From NCBI RefSeq assembly GCF_031202265.1, contig NZ_CP100604.1, positions 2,214,501-2,278,500 of the forward strand: a DNA stretch of 64,000 nucleotides, written 5' to 3'. Numbering within the stretch: position 1 is the first letter of the stretch; every line of letters starts with the position of its first letter. A program made the position numbers and the translations under genes. The notes under the pieces are model-generated. The model had not been told where the DNA came from and did no database searches. It saw nothing but the letters and a program-made list of their open reading frames with translations. Shown here piece by piece: positions 17,704 through 26,843 of the stretch. The stretch comes from Bradyrhizobium sp. Ash2021. GTDB lineage: Bacteria; Pseudomonadota; Alphaproteobacteria; Rhizobiales; Xanthobacteraceae.

Positions 17704-19368
17704 ATGCGAACGATTGCGAACAGTCTTGTCACGACCAGTCTGGTCGTTGTGGCCGCCTTGGCCGCCGGTCCGGTGTGGGCGGCCGATGTCGACGCCAGCT
17801 CGGCGGTCGATGCCGTCACAGTCTATCCCGATGGCGCCAGCGTCACACGGCTCATCACGCTCGATCTTCCGTCCGGCGACAACACGCTGGTCGCAAAAGA
17901 TTTTCCGCTGACGCTGGATCCGTCCTCGCTGCGCGTCGAGGGCGAGGCGGGTGCAAAGCTCACGATCGGCGCCATCGACACCAGGCCGCCGCGCGCGGCG
18001 CCGCCGGTCAATCTGCCGGAACTCGACAAGCGCATCGAAGCGCTGAAGGACGAGCGCGCCAATCTCGATGGTGCGATCAATGCCGCCACCGCGCGCCGCA
18101 AGTTTGCCGAGCGATTTGCTGAAACCTCGCCGGCAGGGCTCGGCGAGAAGGGCGAGGCGCGTCCGATCGCCGAATGGCGCGCGGCTTTTGCCGCGGTCGC
18201 CGACGAAGTCGCAAGCGCCGACAGCGCGATCCGCGACGCCGAGCGCAAGCAGCGCGACATCGACCGCGACATCGCGCGGCTGGAATCCGATCGCGCGCAG
18301 AAACCGCCGCGCAAGCTCGAGGTCCGGATCGATCTTGCGACTGCTGCTGCGACCAGGGCGACGCTGCGGGTGACCTACACCGTGCGCAATGCGCGCTGGG
18401 CGCCGCTGTACGACGCAAGGCTCGACACCGGCGCGAAGGACCGCAAGCCCGCGCTCGAACTGGTGCGGCGCGCCGAAATCACCCAGAGCACCGGCGAGGA
18501 CTGGTCGAATGTCGCGCTCGCCGTTTCCACCGTCCGGACCGCACGCGGCGGCAGCGCGCCCGAGCTGAATTCGCTGATCGTGCAATATCCGCAACCGCCG
18601 CGGCCGATGGGTGCGGTGAGCTCGCTCTCGGATGCAAAACTTCGCGCGATGCCGGCGCCGATGCCGGAGTCGGCGGCGCCCGAGCAAGGCGGGAAACGAG
18701 CCGACGAGCAGCAGGCGGTGGCTGAAGTCGGCGGCTTCCAGGTGATGTTCAAAATTTCGGGCCGCGTCAGCGTCGGCGCCAGCGAGGGCGCCAAGAGCCT
18801 GCTTGTGTCGACCGCGACCATTGCGCCCGAACTCGCGGTCCGCGCGGTGCCGGTCACGGATCCCACCGCGTTTCTCGAGGCAAGTTTCAAGCAAGGCGAG
18901 GACGCGCCGCTGCTGCCGGGCCGGATTGCGATCTATCGCGACGGCGTATTCGTCGGCCGCGGCCAGATGGCGGGTGCCGGCAAGGACGAAACCGTGCGGC
19001 TCGGCTTCGGCGCCGACGACAAGGTCAAGATCGAACGCTCTGTCGTCAGGCGCAACGAGGGTTCGGCAGGCCTGATCGTGACGACGTCGAAGACCGACGA
19101 ACGTTCGTTCAAGACCAGCGTGCGCAACGGCCATGATTTCCCGATCAAAATTGCGATCGAGGATCAGTTGCCGGTCAGCGAGAACGAGGACATCGTGGTC
19201 GAGATGCTGCCGGCGACGACGGCGCCGACCGCGACCAATCTGCGCGACAAACGCGGCGTGCTCGAATGGGCGTTCGAGGCCAAGCCGGGCGAGGTCAGGG
19301 ATATCGCATTCGCTTGGCGCGTGCGCTGGCCCAAGGACAAGGCCGTGATCATGGCCCCGGCCGGCTGA
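17704..19368 (+). CDS. DUF4139 domain protein (MuiA-like)
   Basis: 554 residues from the ATG at 17704 with GGGAGG at 17692-17697; the longer frame from 17533 is probably not translated. Signal peptide ends VWA-ADVD. Then a DUF4140-like N-terminal part (VTVYPDGASVTRLITL...), a coiled coil (about residues 100-195, rich in Glu/Arg/Ala), and the DUF4139 beta-rich domain containing YTVRNARWAPLYDARL and QSTGEDWSNV. Proteins of this kind are called mucoidy inhibitor A-like; the biochemical role is unknown. Expected in the periplasm. Confidence 0.8.
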   Translation: MRTIANSLVTTSLVVVAALAAGPVWAADVDASSAVDAVTVYPDGASVTRLITLDLPSGDNTLVAKDFPLTLDPSSLRVEGEAGAKLTIGAIDTRPPRAAPPVNLPELDKRIEALKDERANLDGAINAATARRKFAERFAETSPAGLGEKGEARPIAEWRAAFAAVADEVASADSAIRDAERKQRDIDRDIARLESDRAQKPPRKLEVRIDLATAAATRATLRVTYTVRNARWAPLYDARLDTGAKDRKPALELVRRAEITQSTGEDWSNVALAVSTVRTARGGSAPELNSLIVQYPQPPRPMGAVSSLSDAKLRAMPAPMPESAAPEQGGKRADEQQAVAEVGGFQVMFKISGRVSVGASEGAKSLLVSTATIAPELAVRAVPVTDPTAFLEASFKQGEDAPLLPGRIAIYRDGVFVGRGQMAGAGKDETVRLGFGADDKVKIERSVVRRNEGSAGLIVTTSKTDERSFKTSVRNGHDFPIKIAIEDQLPVSENEDIVVEMLPATTAPTATNLRDKRGVLEWAFEAKPGEVRDIAFAWRVRWPKDKAVIMAPAG

Positions 19369-19398
19369 AGCGGCCAGTGCGGGATCGCGGTCAGGCCG

Positions 19399-19613
19399 CT
19401 AGAGCGTAATGGCGTTCGGGTCACCTCGCCCCGCTTGCGGGGAGAGGTCGGATTGCCTCGGCGATGCGAAGCATCGTCCGGTGCAATCCGGGTGAGGGGG
19501 ACTCTCCACACACTTAACTTGCGGAGAGTCCCCCTCACCCCGACCCTCTCCCCGCAAGCGGGGCGAGGGAGAAGTGGACCGCGCCGCTTCAAGTGAAACG
19601 CATCACGCCCTAG
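19399..19613. repeat. Nested palindromic element, family B with outer arms
   Basis: The core (19421-19572) has CACCTCGCCCCGCTTGCGGG with its complement CCCGCAAGCGGGGCGAGG, and inner arms AGTCCCCCTCACCC / GGGTGAGGGGGACT. An outer pair CTAGAGCGTAATGGCGTTC and GAAACGCATCACGCCCTAG (19593-19613) encloses it. The right arm supplies the stop codon of the convergent dehydrogenase gene. Related copies lie at 24155 and 25432. Confidence 0.9.
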
Positions 19614-20653
19614 CTGTTCGGACCGCGATCCATGCTGACGGGCTGCCAGCGTCGAAGCGAGGTGTTTTGCAGCACCGACGGGTTGACGCAGCTTACCGGC
19701 CACATGCCTGACAGTACCAGTGACAATTCGTAGCCCACGCGGCGCTTGCGCGCCTCGTCGAAACGCGCCGAGGCCGAGGCGACATGGGCGGTCAGCGTCA
19801 CGTTTTCCATGGAAAGCATCGGATTGTTGTGCGACGGCGGCTCCGTCTCCAGCACGTCGAGCGCGGCGTGCGCGATCCAGCCTTCCTGCAAGGCCTTGAT
19901 CAGCGCCTCCTCGTCCACGGTGGCGCCGCGGCCGGTATTGATGAAGATGGCGCTCTTCTTCATTTGCCGAAAATGCTTTTCGCCGAGCATGTGATGCACC
20001 TCCGGCCGCGCCGGCGCATGCATCGACAGGAAATCGGACTGCGACAGCACCTCCGACAGGGTCGCCGGGATCACGCCATGGTCTGAAATCAGCGTCTCCT
20101 GGATGAAGGGATCGTAGGCCATCATGCGAAGCCCGAACGGTGCGGCGCGTTTGGCGACCGCGCGTGCGACCCGGCCGAACGAGATGAAGCCGAGCGTTTG
20201 TCCCATCAGCCGCGGGATCTTCAGCAGCGCCGGGCGGCCCTCGGACCACCGGCCGGTGCGGACCATCTTGTCCTGCTCAACGAGGCGGCGGAAGCCGGAG
20301 AGCAGCAGCATCATGGCGTGGTCGGCGACTTCCTCAATGAAAGTATCGGGGATGTTGGTGACGGGGATGCCGCGCGCGGTGGCGGCCTTGACGTCGACGC
20401 TGTCGACGCCGACGCTGCCGAGCGTGATGACCTTGCAGTTTTCCAGAGCGTCGATGACGGTTTTCGTGATCCGCATGCCCTTGGCGTAGATCGCGTCGGC
20501 GGTTTTGGCCGCGGCGATGAACTCGGCCTCGTTGGCCGGCGCCTCGACGATCTCGGCGCCGATCGGGTCGAGCGCCTCCTTTTCATAGCCGTAGCCGCCA
20601 CCGGCGACCGTGAAGCTCGCGCCTTTCGGCGTCACCACCCTGAATTTCGACAT
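19610..20653 (-). CDS. D-isomer-specific 2-hydroxyacid dehydrogenase family protein
   Basis: 347 residues. The family reduces 2-oxo acids or oxidises D-2-hydroxy acids with NAD(P). The catalytic Arg (NTGRGATVDE), Glu (VLETEP) and His (TAHVASAS) are present. However the Rossmann glycine motif GxGxxG reads S-F-G-R-V-A at residues 158-163, so two of three glycines are changed, and cofactor binding may be altered. The domain order is otherwise normal, as is the length. Its stop codon lies in a repeat element, so the last residues may be recent. Substrate unknown. Confidence 0.8.
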   Translation of the reverse strand: MSKFRVVTPKGASFTVAGGGYGYEKEALDPIGAEIVEAPANEAEFIAAAKTADAIYAKGMRITKTVIDALENCKVITLGSVGVDSVDVKAATARGIPVTNIPDTFIEEVADHAMMLLLSGFRRLVEQDKMVRTGRWSEGRPALLKIPRLMGQTLGFISFGRVARAVAKRAAPFGLRMMAYDPFIQETLISDHGVIPATLSEVLSQSDFLSMHAPARPEVHHMLGEKHFRQMKKSAIFINTGRGATVDEEALIKALQEGWIAHAALDVLETEPPSHNNPMLSMENVTLTAHVASASARFDEARKRRVGYELSLVLSGMWPVSCVNPSVLQNTSLRRWQPVSMDRGPNS

Positions 20654-20894
20654 TTCCTGCTCCCGATTTGATGTTTCGGTGTTGGTTGGTGCAGCAGTTC
20701 GCCGCCGCCCTCATCTTATTACGCGACCTCACCGGCTTTCTCTACAATCGCCGGTTGCTTGAAGCCATGATTGTTTTTCCTCGTCCGGACTTCTACTGAG
20801 ATCGATCGTAAGGAAGCGCTAAAGGGTCTCACGATAGCGTGAGGTGAATCAATCCACCAATCGCATCGCGCGCGCCAATTCCCGGAGACCCCCC

Positions 20895-22580
20895 GTGAAG
20901 CTGACCAACCTCAAGATCACCCCCAAACTCGGCATTTTGGTGGGTGTGACGCTGCTCGGCCTCTGCATTGCAGGCGCGCTCGCAGGCTATTTGATGCAGC
21001 GGGAGATGCTGAACGCGCGCATCGACCAGACCAGGTCGATGGTCGAAATGGTCCGCAACCTGGGCACAAGCTACAAGAAGCAGGTCGATGCCGGCCAGAT
21101 GACCAAGGAAGCCGCGATCGCCGAATTCAGCAAGCGCGCCAACGCGATGACCTACGACAACGGTGCCGGCTACATTTTTGGCACGTCCTATGACGGCATC
21201 ACCATGATGGCGCCCGATCCCAAGCAGGTTGGGACCAACCGCATGGACGTCGTGATCAATGGCCGGATGCTCTCGCGCGAGTTGATGGAAGGCGTCAAGG
21301 CCAGGGGCGAAATCCTCCTGCCCTATGAATATGTGAAACCCGGCCAGGAAAAGCCGATCCGCAAGATCGGCTATGCCGTCGCCGTCCCCGGCCTGGACAT
21401 GTATCTCGGCACCGGCGCCTATCTCGACGATCTCGATGCCAAGCTGGCGCCGATCGCGTGGCTGCTCGGCCTCGCCATTCTCGGCATCGCCTTGATCTCC
21501 GGCAGCATTGCCTGGGTGATCGGCCGCAGCATCTCAAGGCCGCTCGGTATGCTCGGCGGCCGCATGCAGGCGCTGGTCGACGGCAAACTGGACGGCGAGA
21601 TTCCCGGCCTCGGCCGCGGCGACGAGGTCGGCGCGATGGCGGCGACGGTTCAGATCTTCAAGGACAACGCGCTGCGGATCCGCGGGCTCGAGGAGACCGA
21701 GGCGGCAACGCAGGCGCGCGCTGCCGCCGAGCGCCGCACCGCGATGGAGAATATCGCTGGCGATTTCGAGCGCAGCGTCAACGGCATCGTCCGCTCGGTG
21801 TCGACCGCGGCGGCGGGCATGCAGACCACCGCACAGTCGATGACGGCGACCGCCAGCGACGCCAGCGCGCGCGCCGCGACCGTCGGCGCGGCCTCCGAGA
21901 GTTCGTCGAACAATGTCGGAACGGTCGCGGCCGCAGCCGAAGAGCTTTCGAGTTCGGTGACCGAGATTTCCCGGCAGGTGGCGCGCTCGAGCGAGATCGC
22001 CAGCAAGGCGGTCGGCGATGCCGAACGCACCAATGCCACCGTTGGCGCCCTGTCCACCGGCGCCGAGAAGATCGGCGAGGTGGTCAAGCTGATCCACTCG
22101 ATCGCCGCCCAAACCAACCTGCTGGCGCTCAATGCCACCATCGAAGCGGCGCGCGCCGGCGAATCCGGCCGCGGCTTTGCGGTCGTGGCCTCCGAAGTGA
22201 AGGCGCTGGCCAACCAGACCGCGAAAGCGACCGAGGAGATTTCGGCGCAGGTGGCGGCGATGCAGGCTTCCACCAGCGAGGCGGTGGCCTCGATCGGCGG
22301 CATCACCGAGACCATCGCGCAGATGAGCGAGATCACCGTCAGCATCTCGACCGCGATCGACCAGCAGGGCGACGCCACCCGCGAGATCGCGCGCAATATC
22401 CAGTCGGTCGCGGCAGGGTCCAGCGAGATCAGCGCGCACATCGGCGGCGTCACGTCGGCGGCGTCCGCCACCGGCAAGGCGGCAACCGAAGTGCTCTCGA
22501 ATGCCCGCGAACTCGACAACCAGTCCGGCAAGCTGCGCAACGCGGTCGACGAATTCCTGGTCAAGGTCCGCGCGGCGTAA
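20895..22580 (+). CDS. Methyl-accepting chemotaxis protein with Cache sensor
   Basis: 561 residues from the GTG at 20895 (GGAGA at 20884-20888); a GTG at 20844 would add 17 residues without a good site. Layout: TM1 (about 12-34), periplasmic single-Cache domain (about 40-190, with the [17 protein letters not shown] segment), TM2 (about 192-215), HAMP, and a cytoplasmic signalling domain whose hairpin tip is [18 protein letters not shown]. It senses an unknown small ligand and signals to CheA/CheW. No che genes adjoin, so it is an orphan receptor. The flagellar cluster lies 22 kb away. Confidence 0.92.
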   Translation: MKLTNLKITPKLGILVGVTLLGLCIAGALAGYLMQREMLNARIDQTRSMVEMVRNLGTSYKKQVDAGQMTKEAAIAEFSKRANAMTYDNGAGYIFGTSYDGITMMAPDPKQVGTNRMDVVINGRMLSRELMEGVKARGEILLPYEYVKPGQEKPIRKIGYAVAVPGLDMYLGTGAYLDDLDAKLAPIAWLLGLAILGIALISGSIAWVIGRSISRPLGMLGGRMQALVDGKLDGEIPGLGRGDEVGAMAATVQIFKDNALRIRGLEETEAATQARAAAERRTAMENIAGDFERSVNGIVRSVSTAAAGMQTTAQSMTATASDASARAATVGAASESSSNNVGTVAAAAEELSSSVTEISRQVARSSEIASKAVGDAERTNATVGALSTGAEKIGEVVKLIHSIAAQTNLLALNATIEAARAGESGRGFAVVASEVKALANQTAKATEEISAQVAAMQASTSEAVASIGGITETIAQMSEITVSISTAIDQQGDATREIARNIQSVAAGSSEISAHIGGVTSAASATGKAATEVLSNARELDNQSGKLRNAVDEFLVKVRAA

Positions 22581-22589
22581 CGTGCCTGT

Positions 22590-22662
22590 GTAGGGTGGGT
22601 AGAGCGCAGCGAAACCCGCCATATTGAAGGTGATGGGTTTCGCTGCGCTCTACCCATCCTAC
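22590..22662. repeat. Dispersed palindromic element, family E (GTAGGGTGGGTAGAGCG type)
   Basis: Long inverted repeat: GTAGGGTGGGTAGAGCGCAG (from 22590) pairs with CTGCGCTCTACCCATCCTAC (ends 22662) with one mismatch, continued inward by CGAAACCC/GGGTTTCG. It lies between converging genes and could stop both transcripts. Confidence 0.9.
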
Positions 22663-22684
22663 GAAACTGCGCGTCCGAGACCCA

Positions 22685-23629
22685 TCAATCGATCCGCACC
22701 TTCGCCGAACCTTGTCTTGACGCGATCACGACGCCGGCCAGCACCAGCGCATAGCCGAACAGGTGAAACAGCCGTGGCTGTTCGCCGAGCAGCAGGATCG
22801 CCATCGCCGAACCGAACACCGGCACCAGATGGAAGAACGGCGCGGCGCGGTTCGGGCCGATCAGGGCTATGCCGCGGTTGAAGAACAGATAGGCCAGCGT
22901 CGAGGGAAAGATCAGCACATAGGCCAGCGTCGCCAGCGTCAGGAAATCGAATTTCAGCACCGCCAAGGTCGAATATTCCCAGACCGCAAACGGCAGCAGC
23001 ATCAGCGCACCGCAAAAGGTGGTGAAGGAAATCAGTGATAGCTGATGCGTCACCGGCCGGCGCGGCATCAGCGCCGAATAGAGCGCGAACGACACCAGCG
23101 AGGCGCCGAACATCACATCTCCCTTGTTGAAGGCGATGCCGGCGAGCGCACCAAAATCGCCGCGCAGGAGGATGGTCAACACGCCGGCAAGCGAGATCGC
23201 GATGCCGGCGAGCTGGGCGCCGGTCAGCCGCACGCCGAACAGGATCAGCGACCACAGCGCCACGAACAGCGGACCCGACGACTGGATCAGAAGCGCGTTC
23301 AGCGCCTGGGTGTATTGCATGGCCCAGTAGGAAATCGCATTGTTGAAGGCAAAACCGATCGCCGACAGGAGCAGCATCAGCGGCAGATGGGCGCGCAGAA
23401 CCGGCCAGTCGCGCTTGAGGTGCGGCCAGGCGAACGGCAGCAGGATCAGGAAGACGCCGAACCAGCGGATCGTGGTCAGCGTGATCGGCGGCAAATGGTC
23501 GCCGACATGGCGCGCCAGTACGATATTGCCGGCCCAGAACAGCGAAGTCAGGCTGAGCAGCAGATAGGGCTGGTTGTTGAGCCACCGGATCGGATCGCGG
23601 ACGGGTGGCGTGGGTGCGGGATTGCTCAT
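22685..23629 (-). CDS. EamA/DMT-family transporter
   Basis: 314 residues from the ATG at 23629; the frame is open much further upstream but only by chance. Ten predicted transmembrane helices as two EamA repeats, the second containing FNRGIALIGPNRAAPFFHLVPVFG, the typical DMT loop. Drug/metabolite transporter-superfamily exporters move amino acids, sugars or toxic metabolites out of the cell; the substrate cannot be told. A close paralogue lies at 27728 on the same strand. Confidence 0.88.
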   Translation of the reverse strand: MSNPAPTPPVRDPIRWLNNQPYLLLSLTSLFWAGNIVLARHVGDHLPPITLTTIRWFGVFLILLPFAWPHLKRDWPVLRAHLPLMLLLSAIGFAFNNAISYWAMQYTQALNALLIQSSGPLFVALWSLILFGVRLTGAQLAGIAISLAGVLTILLRGDFGALAGIAFNKGDVMFGASLVSFALYSALMPRRPVTHQLSLISFTTFCGALMLLPFAVWEYSTLAVLKFDFLTLATLAYVLIFPSTLAYLFFNRGIALIGPNRAAPFFHLVPVFGSAMAILLLGEQPRLFHLFGYALVLAGVVIASRQGSAKVRID

Positions 23630-23728
23630 TGTCTTGCGCCGAGTTGTGCCGGATTTTTGTCGCGAGACAAGTCCCGCACATGCAATGCTACAATGTGCTG
23701 AATTCGCGAATGCTGTCAGGAGCGCGTC

Positions 23729-24130
23729 ATGGGCGTGGATCTGTTGAATATCAAGGGGCTGAAGGAGCTCGAGCATCAAGGGCAGGTCGTGATGATGAAC
23801 CTGATGCGGTTTCACGCGCGCTCGCTCGACGGCGACGGCTCGGGCTGGGACGCCTATTTGCGTTACAGCGCGCTGACCGTGCCGATGATCAAGGCGCGCG
23901 GCGGCACGCTGTTGTGGACCGGCGACGCCAAGGCGGTCGCACTCGGCGAGCAGGACGGCAATCAATGGGATTATGTCGCGCTGGTGTATTACCCGACCGT
24001 CGCTGACTTCATCGACATGATGACGTCTTCGGATTACGAAAACCGCTGCGACCCGCATCGCCGCAACGGTTGCGCCGAACACGTGATCATCGCGACGGCG
24101 GAGGCGTACAGCAAGTTCAAGATTGGGTAG
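23729..24130 (+). CDS. DUF1330 domain protein
   Basis: 133 residues from the ATG at 23729 with CAGGAGC upstream. A single ferredoxin-like alpha/beta domain: VVMMNLMRFHARS, a central YLRYSALTVPMIKARGGTLLWTGDA, and DYVALVYYPTVADFIDMMTS, the order seen in DUF1330 proteins. Soluble, function unknown. Divergent from the DMT exporter gene across about 100 nt. Confidence 0.7.
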   Translation: MGVDLLNIKGLKELEHQGQVVMMNLMRFHARSLDGDGSGWDAYLRYSALTVPMIKARGGTLLWTGDAKAVALGEQDGNQWDYVALVYYPTVADFIDMMTSSDYENRCDPHRRNGCAEHVIIATAEAYSKFKIG

Positions 24131-24154
24131 GGTGATGACATACGCAGATCGCTT

Positions 24155-24294
24155 CACCTCTCCCCGCTTGCGGGGAGAGGTCGGATCGCCTTGGCGATCC
24201 GGGTGAGGGGGTACAGGTCCACAAATCGGCACCAACATTCGCGGAGAGAGCCCCTCACCCCAACCCTCTCCCCGCAAGGGCGGGGCGAGGGAGG
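24155..24294. repeat. Dispersed palindromic element, family B
   Basis: Same architecture as 19421-19572: CACCTCTCCCCGCTTGCGGG at the left, CCCGCAAGGGCGGGGCGAGG at the right, and inner GGTGAGGGG / CCCCTCACC arms. It is between converging genes and ends right at the stop codon of the TetR gene. Confidence 0.88.
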
Positions 24295-24903
24295 TCAGCG
24301 CGCCAGCGGCTGCAGTGCCGCACGGCAGGCCGACTGCACGAGATGGCAGACGTCGTCCACCGAGCGGCCGGGGCTCAGCATCGCGAACATGGCGTAGCTC
24401 GTCAGCGCAAAGATCGTGTCGACGGCATCCTGTCGCGCGCGGCGCGATGCGGCTTTTCCGGCGATGCGGTCGACAAGGACCCGGACGCCCCTTCGCCGCC
24501 GCTCGTTGCGGTCGATCAGCGCAGCGGCGAATTCGGGATCGGTCGCCATGGCTTCATGGAGCCGGCCGACGGCAGGATCCCTGTTCCAGAAGGCGCAGAA
24601 GATTTCGACCAGGCGGTCGAGCGCCGCATGCGGGTCAGCGATCGCCATCGCGTCGGCAATCCCTTCAAGACCGCCCTGGCGCGCGATGTCGTCGAACACG
24701 GCTTCCAGCAATCCCCGCCGCGATCCGAACTGATTGTAGACCGTCAGCCGCGTCACGCCGGCCGCCTTCGCCACATTGTCCAGCGAGAAGCTCGAAATGC
24801 TCGCATCCTCGCGCAGCGTCCTGGCCGCCGCCTCGATGACGCGGTCGCGCTTTTCCGCCGCGGCCGCGGTCCGAACGGAACTCACATAGGCGCGTCGTCG
24901 CAT
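24295..24903 (-). CDS. TetR-family transcriptional regulator
   Basis: 202 residues. N-terminal DNA-binding domain (about residues 18-65) with the helix-turn-helix FSLDNVAKAAGVTRLTVYNQFGSRRGLL; the rest is a ligand-binding helical domain that is not conserved. Divergently oriented to a small membrane protein gene, and the 72-nt spacer holds a near-perfect 31-bp palindrome. The usual arrangement is a repressor that controls itself and its divergent neighbour; the inducer is unknown. Confidence 0.9.
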   Translation of the reverse strand: MRRRAYVSSVRTAAAAEKRDRVIEAAARTLREDASISSFSLDNVAKAAGVTRLTVYNQFGSRRGLLEAVFDDIARQGGLEGIADAMAIADPHAALDRLVEIFCAFWNRDPAVGRLHEAMATDPEFAAALIDRNERRRRGVRVLVDRIAGKAASRRARQDAVDTIFALTSYAMFAMLSPGRSVDDVCHLVQSACRAALQPLAR

Positions 24904-24919
24904 CCGCCATCCTTTTGAC

Positions 24920-24950
24920 TAATTAAATATACATTGTGTATATCTAATTA
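24920..24950. promoter_or_regulatory. TetR operator palindrome overlapping divergent promoters
   Basis: TAATTAAATATACA (24920-24933), a TTG centre, and TGTATATCTAATTA (24937-24950): the arms match at 13 of 14 positions. The AT-rich site stands out in a GC-rich genome. TTGACT at 24915-24920 and TATATC at 24939-24944 (18-nt spacing) could be the -35 and -10 of the rightward promoter, so bound repressor would block it. The TetR start codon is 17 nt to the left. Confidence 0.8.
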
Positions 24951-24975
24951 CAACGACCATTTCGAAAGCGGTGTC

Positions 24976-25380
24976 ATGCAGATCGTACTCATCATAGCCT
25001 TGTCCCTTCACGTGTTGTCATCGGTGTTCTGGGCGGGATCGAGCTTTACGCTGGCGCGAACCGGCGGTGTCGGCGGCGAGCAGCTGTTCCGGCCACAAAT
25101 GGGGGCGGCGGTGATCGCGGTCCTGACCGGTGGCTATCTCGGCCATCTGGTACATGAGGGCTCGTTTGGCACGGCCGAGCAAATCCTTGCGATCGGCGCC
25201 GTCGCCGCGCTGGTCGCTGCCGGTGTGCAAGGCTTGATCGCCGGTCGCGCGATCAGAAGCCTGCGCAGTGGGACCGCCGGCGAGGCCGCCGCACGCTCAC
25301 GCATCGCGACGGCCCAGCGCCTCGCCGCCGCGCTGCTCGCGGTGACCGCCATCTGCATGGGAGCGGCGCGCTATGCGTGA
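24976..25380 (+). CDS. Small four-helix membrane protein
   Basis: 134 residues from the ATG at 24976; an ATG-like start at 24934 would lie inside the operator. Four predicted transmembrane helices (IVLIIALSLHVLSSVFWAG, MGAAVIAVLTGGYLGHL, ILAIGAVAALVAAGVQ, and the C-terminal LAAALLAVTAICMGAARYA). His in helix 1 (LHVLSSVFWAG) and His in GGYLGHLVHEG resemble haem-bearing membrane proteins, but this is a guess. Controlled by the divergent TetR protein by inference. Function unknown. Confidence 0.65.
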   Translation: MQIVLIIALSLHVLSSVFWAGSSFTLARTGGVGGEQLFRPQMGAAVIAVLTGGYLGHLVHEGSFGTAEQILAIGAVAALVAAGVQGLIAGRAIRSLRSGTAGEAAARSRIATAQRLAAALLAVTAICMGAARYA

Positions 25381-25431
25381 GGGCGATGCGATTTGGATTA
25401 CCCTCGATTGAACGATAGCGCGAAGCTCGAT

Positions 25432-25567
25432 CACCTCGCCCCGCTTGCGGGGAGAGGTCGAAATTCAAGCGCAGCTTGAATTTCGGGTGAGGGGGACTCT
25501 CGACCAGCGAGCCCGTCGAGAGTCCCCCTCATCCCGACCTTCTCCCCGCAAGCGGGGAGAAGGAGAA
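25432..25567. repeat. Dispersed palindromic element, family B
   Basis: Third member: CACCTCGCCCCGCTTGCGGG with CCCCGCAAGCGGGGAG, plus GGGGGACTCTCGAC / GTCGAGAGTCCCCC inner arms and an extra AAATTCAAGC/GCTTGAATTT hairpin (25461-25484). Lies between converging genes. Confidence 0.9.
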
Positions 25568-25571
25568 GAGT

Positions 25572-26801
25572 CTAAAACTTCCGCACCAGATCCGGCGTGA
25601 TCTCGCCGATGCTGCGAATGCCGAGCAGCGCCAGGTCGCGGTCGATCTCGGCGTGGAGTAGGTTGATGGCGCGCTGCACGCCTGCTTCGCCGCCGGCGAT
25701 CGCCGCATAGAGGAACGGCCGGCCGACCCAGACGAAATCGGCGCCGAGCGCCAGCGCCTTGATCACGTCGGTGCCGCGGCGGATGCCGCCGTCGAGCATC
25801 ACCGTCATGCCGTTGGCAAGCGCGGCGATCTCCGGCAGGGTGCGCAACGCTGACATCGCGTAGTCGAGCTGGCGGCCGCCATGGTTGGAGACCATCACGC
25901 CGTCGACGCCGCTCTCGCGCGCGATGCGCGCGTCCGCGGGCGAGACAATGCCCTTGACCACGAGCTTGCCGTTCCAGCGCTTGCGGATCAGTTCGACATG
26001 CTTCCAGGCAAGCTGGTCGCGGTGGCCGATATTGCGCATCAGGTTTTTCGACAGCACCGGCGGGCCGCGCTTGGCGTCCATGTTCTCGAAATGCGGCATG
26101 CCGTGATTGATCACCGTGCGCGCCCAGGTGCCGAACAGCCAATGCGGGTGCGTGACCGTATCCCAGGCCACCTGCGGCGTGATCGCGAGCGGCACCTGAA
26201 AGCCGTTGCGGATGTTGTTCTCGCGGTTCGGCGGCACCGGCACGTCGGCGGTGACGACGAAGGTGTCGTAGCCGGCCGCGGCAACGCGATCGACCAGCGG
26301 TTCGATGCGTGCGGGCAGGCCCGCCAGATAGGCCTGATACCACGCGGCCGGATTTTCGCGGCGCACATCCTCGAGCGTAATCAGCGAGGAGGCGCTCAGG
26401 ATCATCGGCAAACTGGTTGCGGCCGCTGCGCGCGTCAGCACGATATCGCCGCGATAGGCGCACAGCGCCGACGAGCCCATTGGCGGAATGCCGAACGGCG
26501 AGGCGTAGGTCTTGCCGAACAGGGTCGTGGTCTGGTCGCGGCCGGAGACGTCGTTGAGCACGCGCGGCACGAAGCCATATTCGTCGAAGGCTTTTCGATT
26601 GTCGCGCATCGCAGCATCGGTCTCGGCGCCGCCCGAGATGTAGCCGTACAGGAATTTCGGCAGTCGCCGCCGCGCCGTCGCCTCGAAATCGTCGAGCGAA
26701 AGGTAGCGCTTCAGGGCGCGCGGAACCGCGCTCCTGGCGCGATTCACGATAGCCGGCGGATCGGATGTCACATTGGCTTTGTCGAGGGTTTTGTCGAGCA
26801 C
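25572..26801 (-). CDS. FMN-dependent alpha-hydroxy acid oxidase/dehydrogenase
   Basis: 409 residues. Same family as the lldD gene at 6633 but with an N-terminal extension of about 25 residues and more divergence. Active-site SNHGGRQLDYAMS (catalytic His and Arg kept), FMN Lys in KGIVSP, phosphate loop DGGIRRGTDVIKALALGA, and TADVPVPPNRENNIRNGF in the substrate lid region. It probably oxidises some L-2-hydroxy acid; whether lactate, glycolate or mandelate cannot be told from sequence. Converges with the small membrane protein gene. Confidence 0.85.
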   Translation of the reverse strand: MLDKTLDKANVTSDPPAIVNRARSAVPRALKRYLSLDDFEATARRRLPKFLYGYISGGAETDAAMRDNRKAFDEYGFVPRVLNDVSGRDQTTTLFGKTYASPFGIPPMGSSALCAYRGDIVLTRAAAATSLPMILSASSLITLEDVRRENPAAWYQAYLAGLPARIEPLVDRVAAAGYDTFVVTADVPVPPNRENNIRNGFQVPLAITPQVAWDTVTHPHWLFGTWARTVINHGMPHFENMDAKRGPPVLSKNLMRNIGHRDQLAWKHVELIRKRWNGKLVVKGIVSPADARIARESGVDGVMVSNHGGRQLDYAMSALRTLPEIAALANGMTVMLDGGIRRGTDVIKALALGADFVWVGRPFLYAAIAGGEAGVQRAINLLHAEIDRDLALLGIRSIGEITPDLVRKF

Positions 26802-26843
26802 GTCGGGCGCTTTCGTTATTTTTGCTTGTCGGTAGCGCGCACG

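Noticed and set aside
25465..26463. A 332-codon minus-strand frame overlapping the second FMN dehydrogenase
   Set aside because: It is the same strand in another frame, gives an Arg-rich product, and the real frame has the full catalytic motif.
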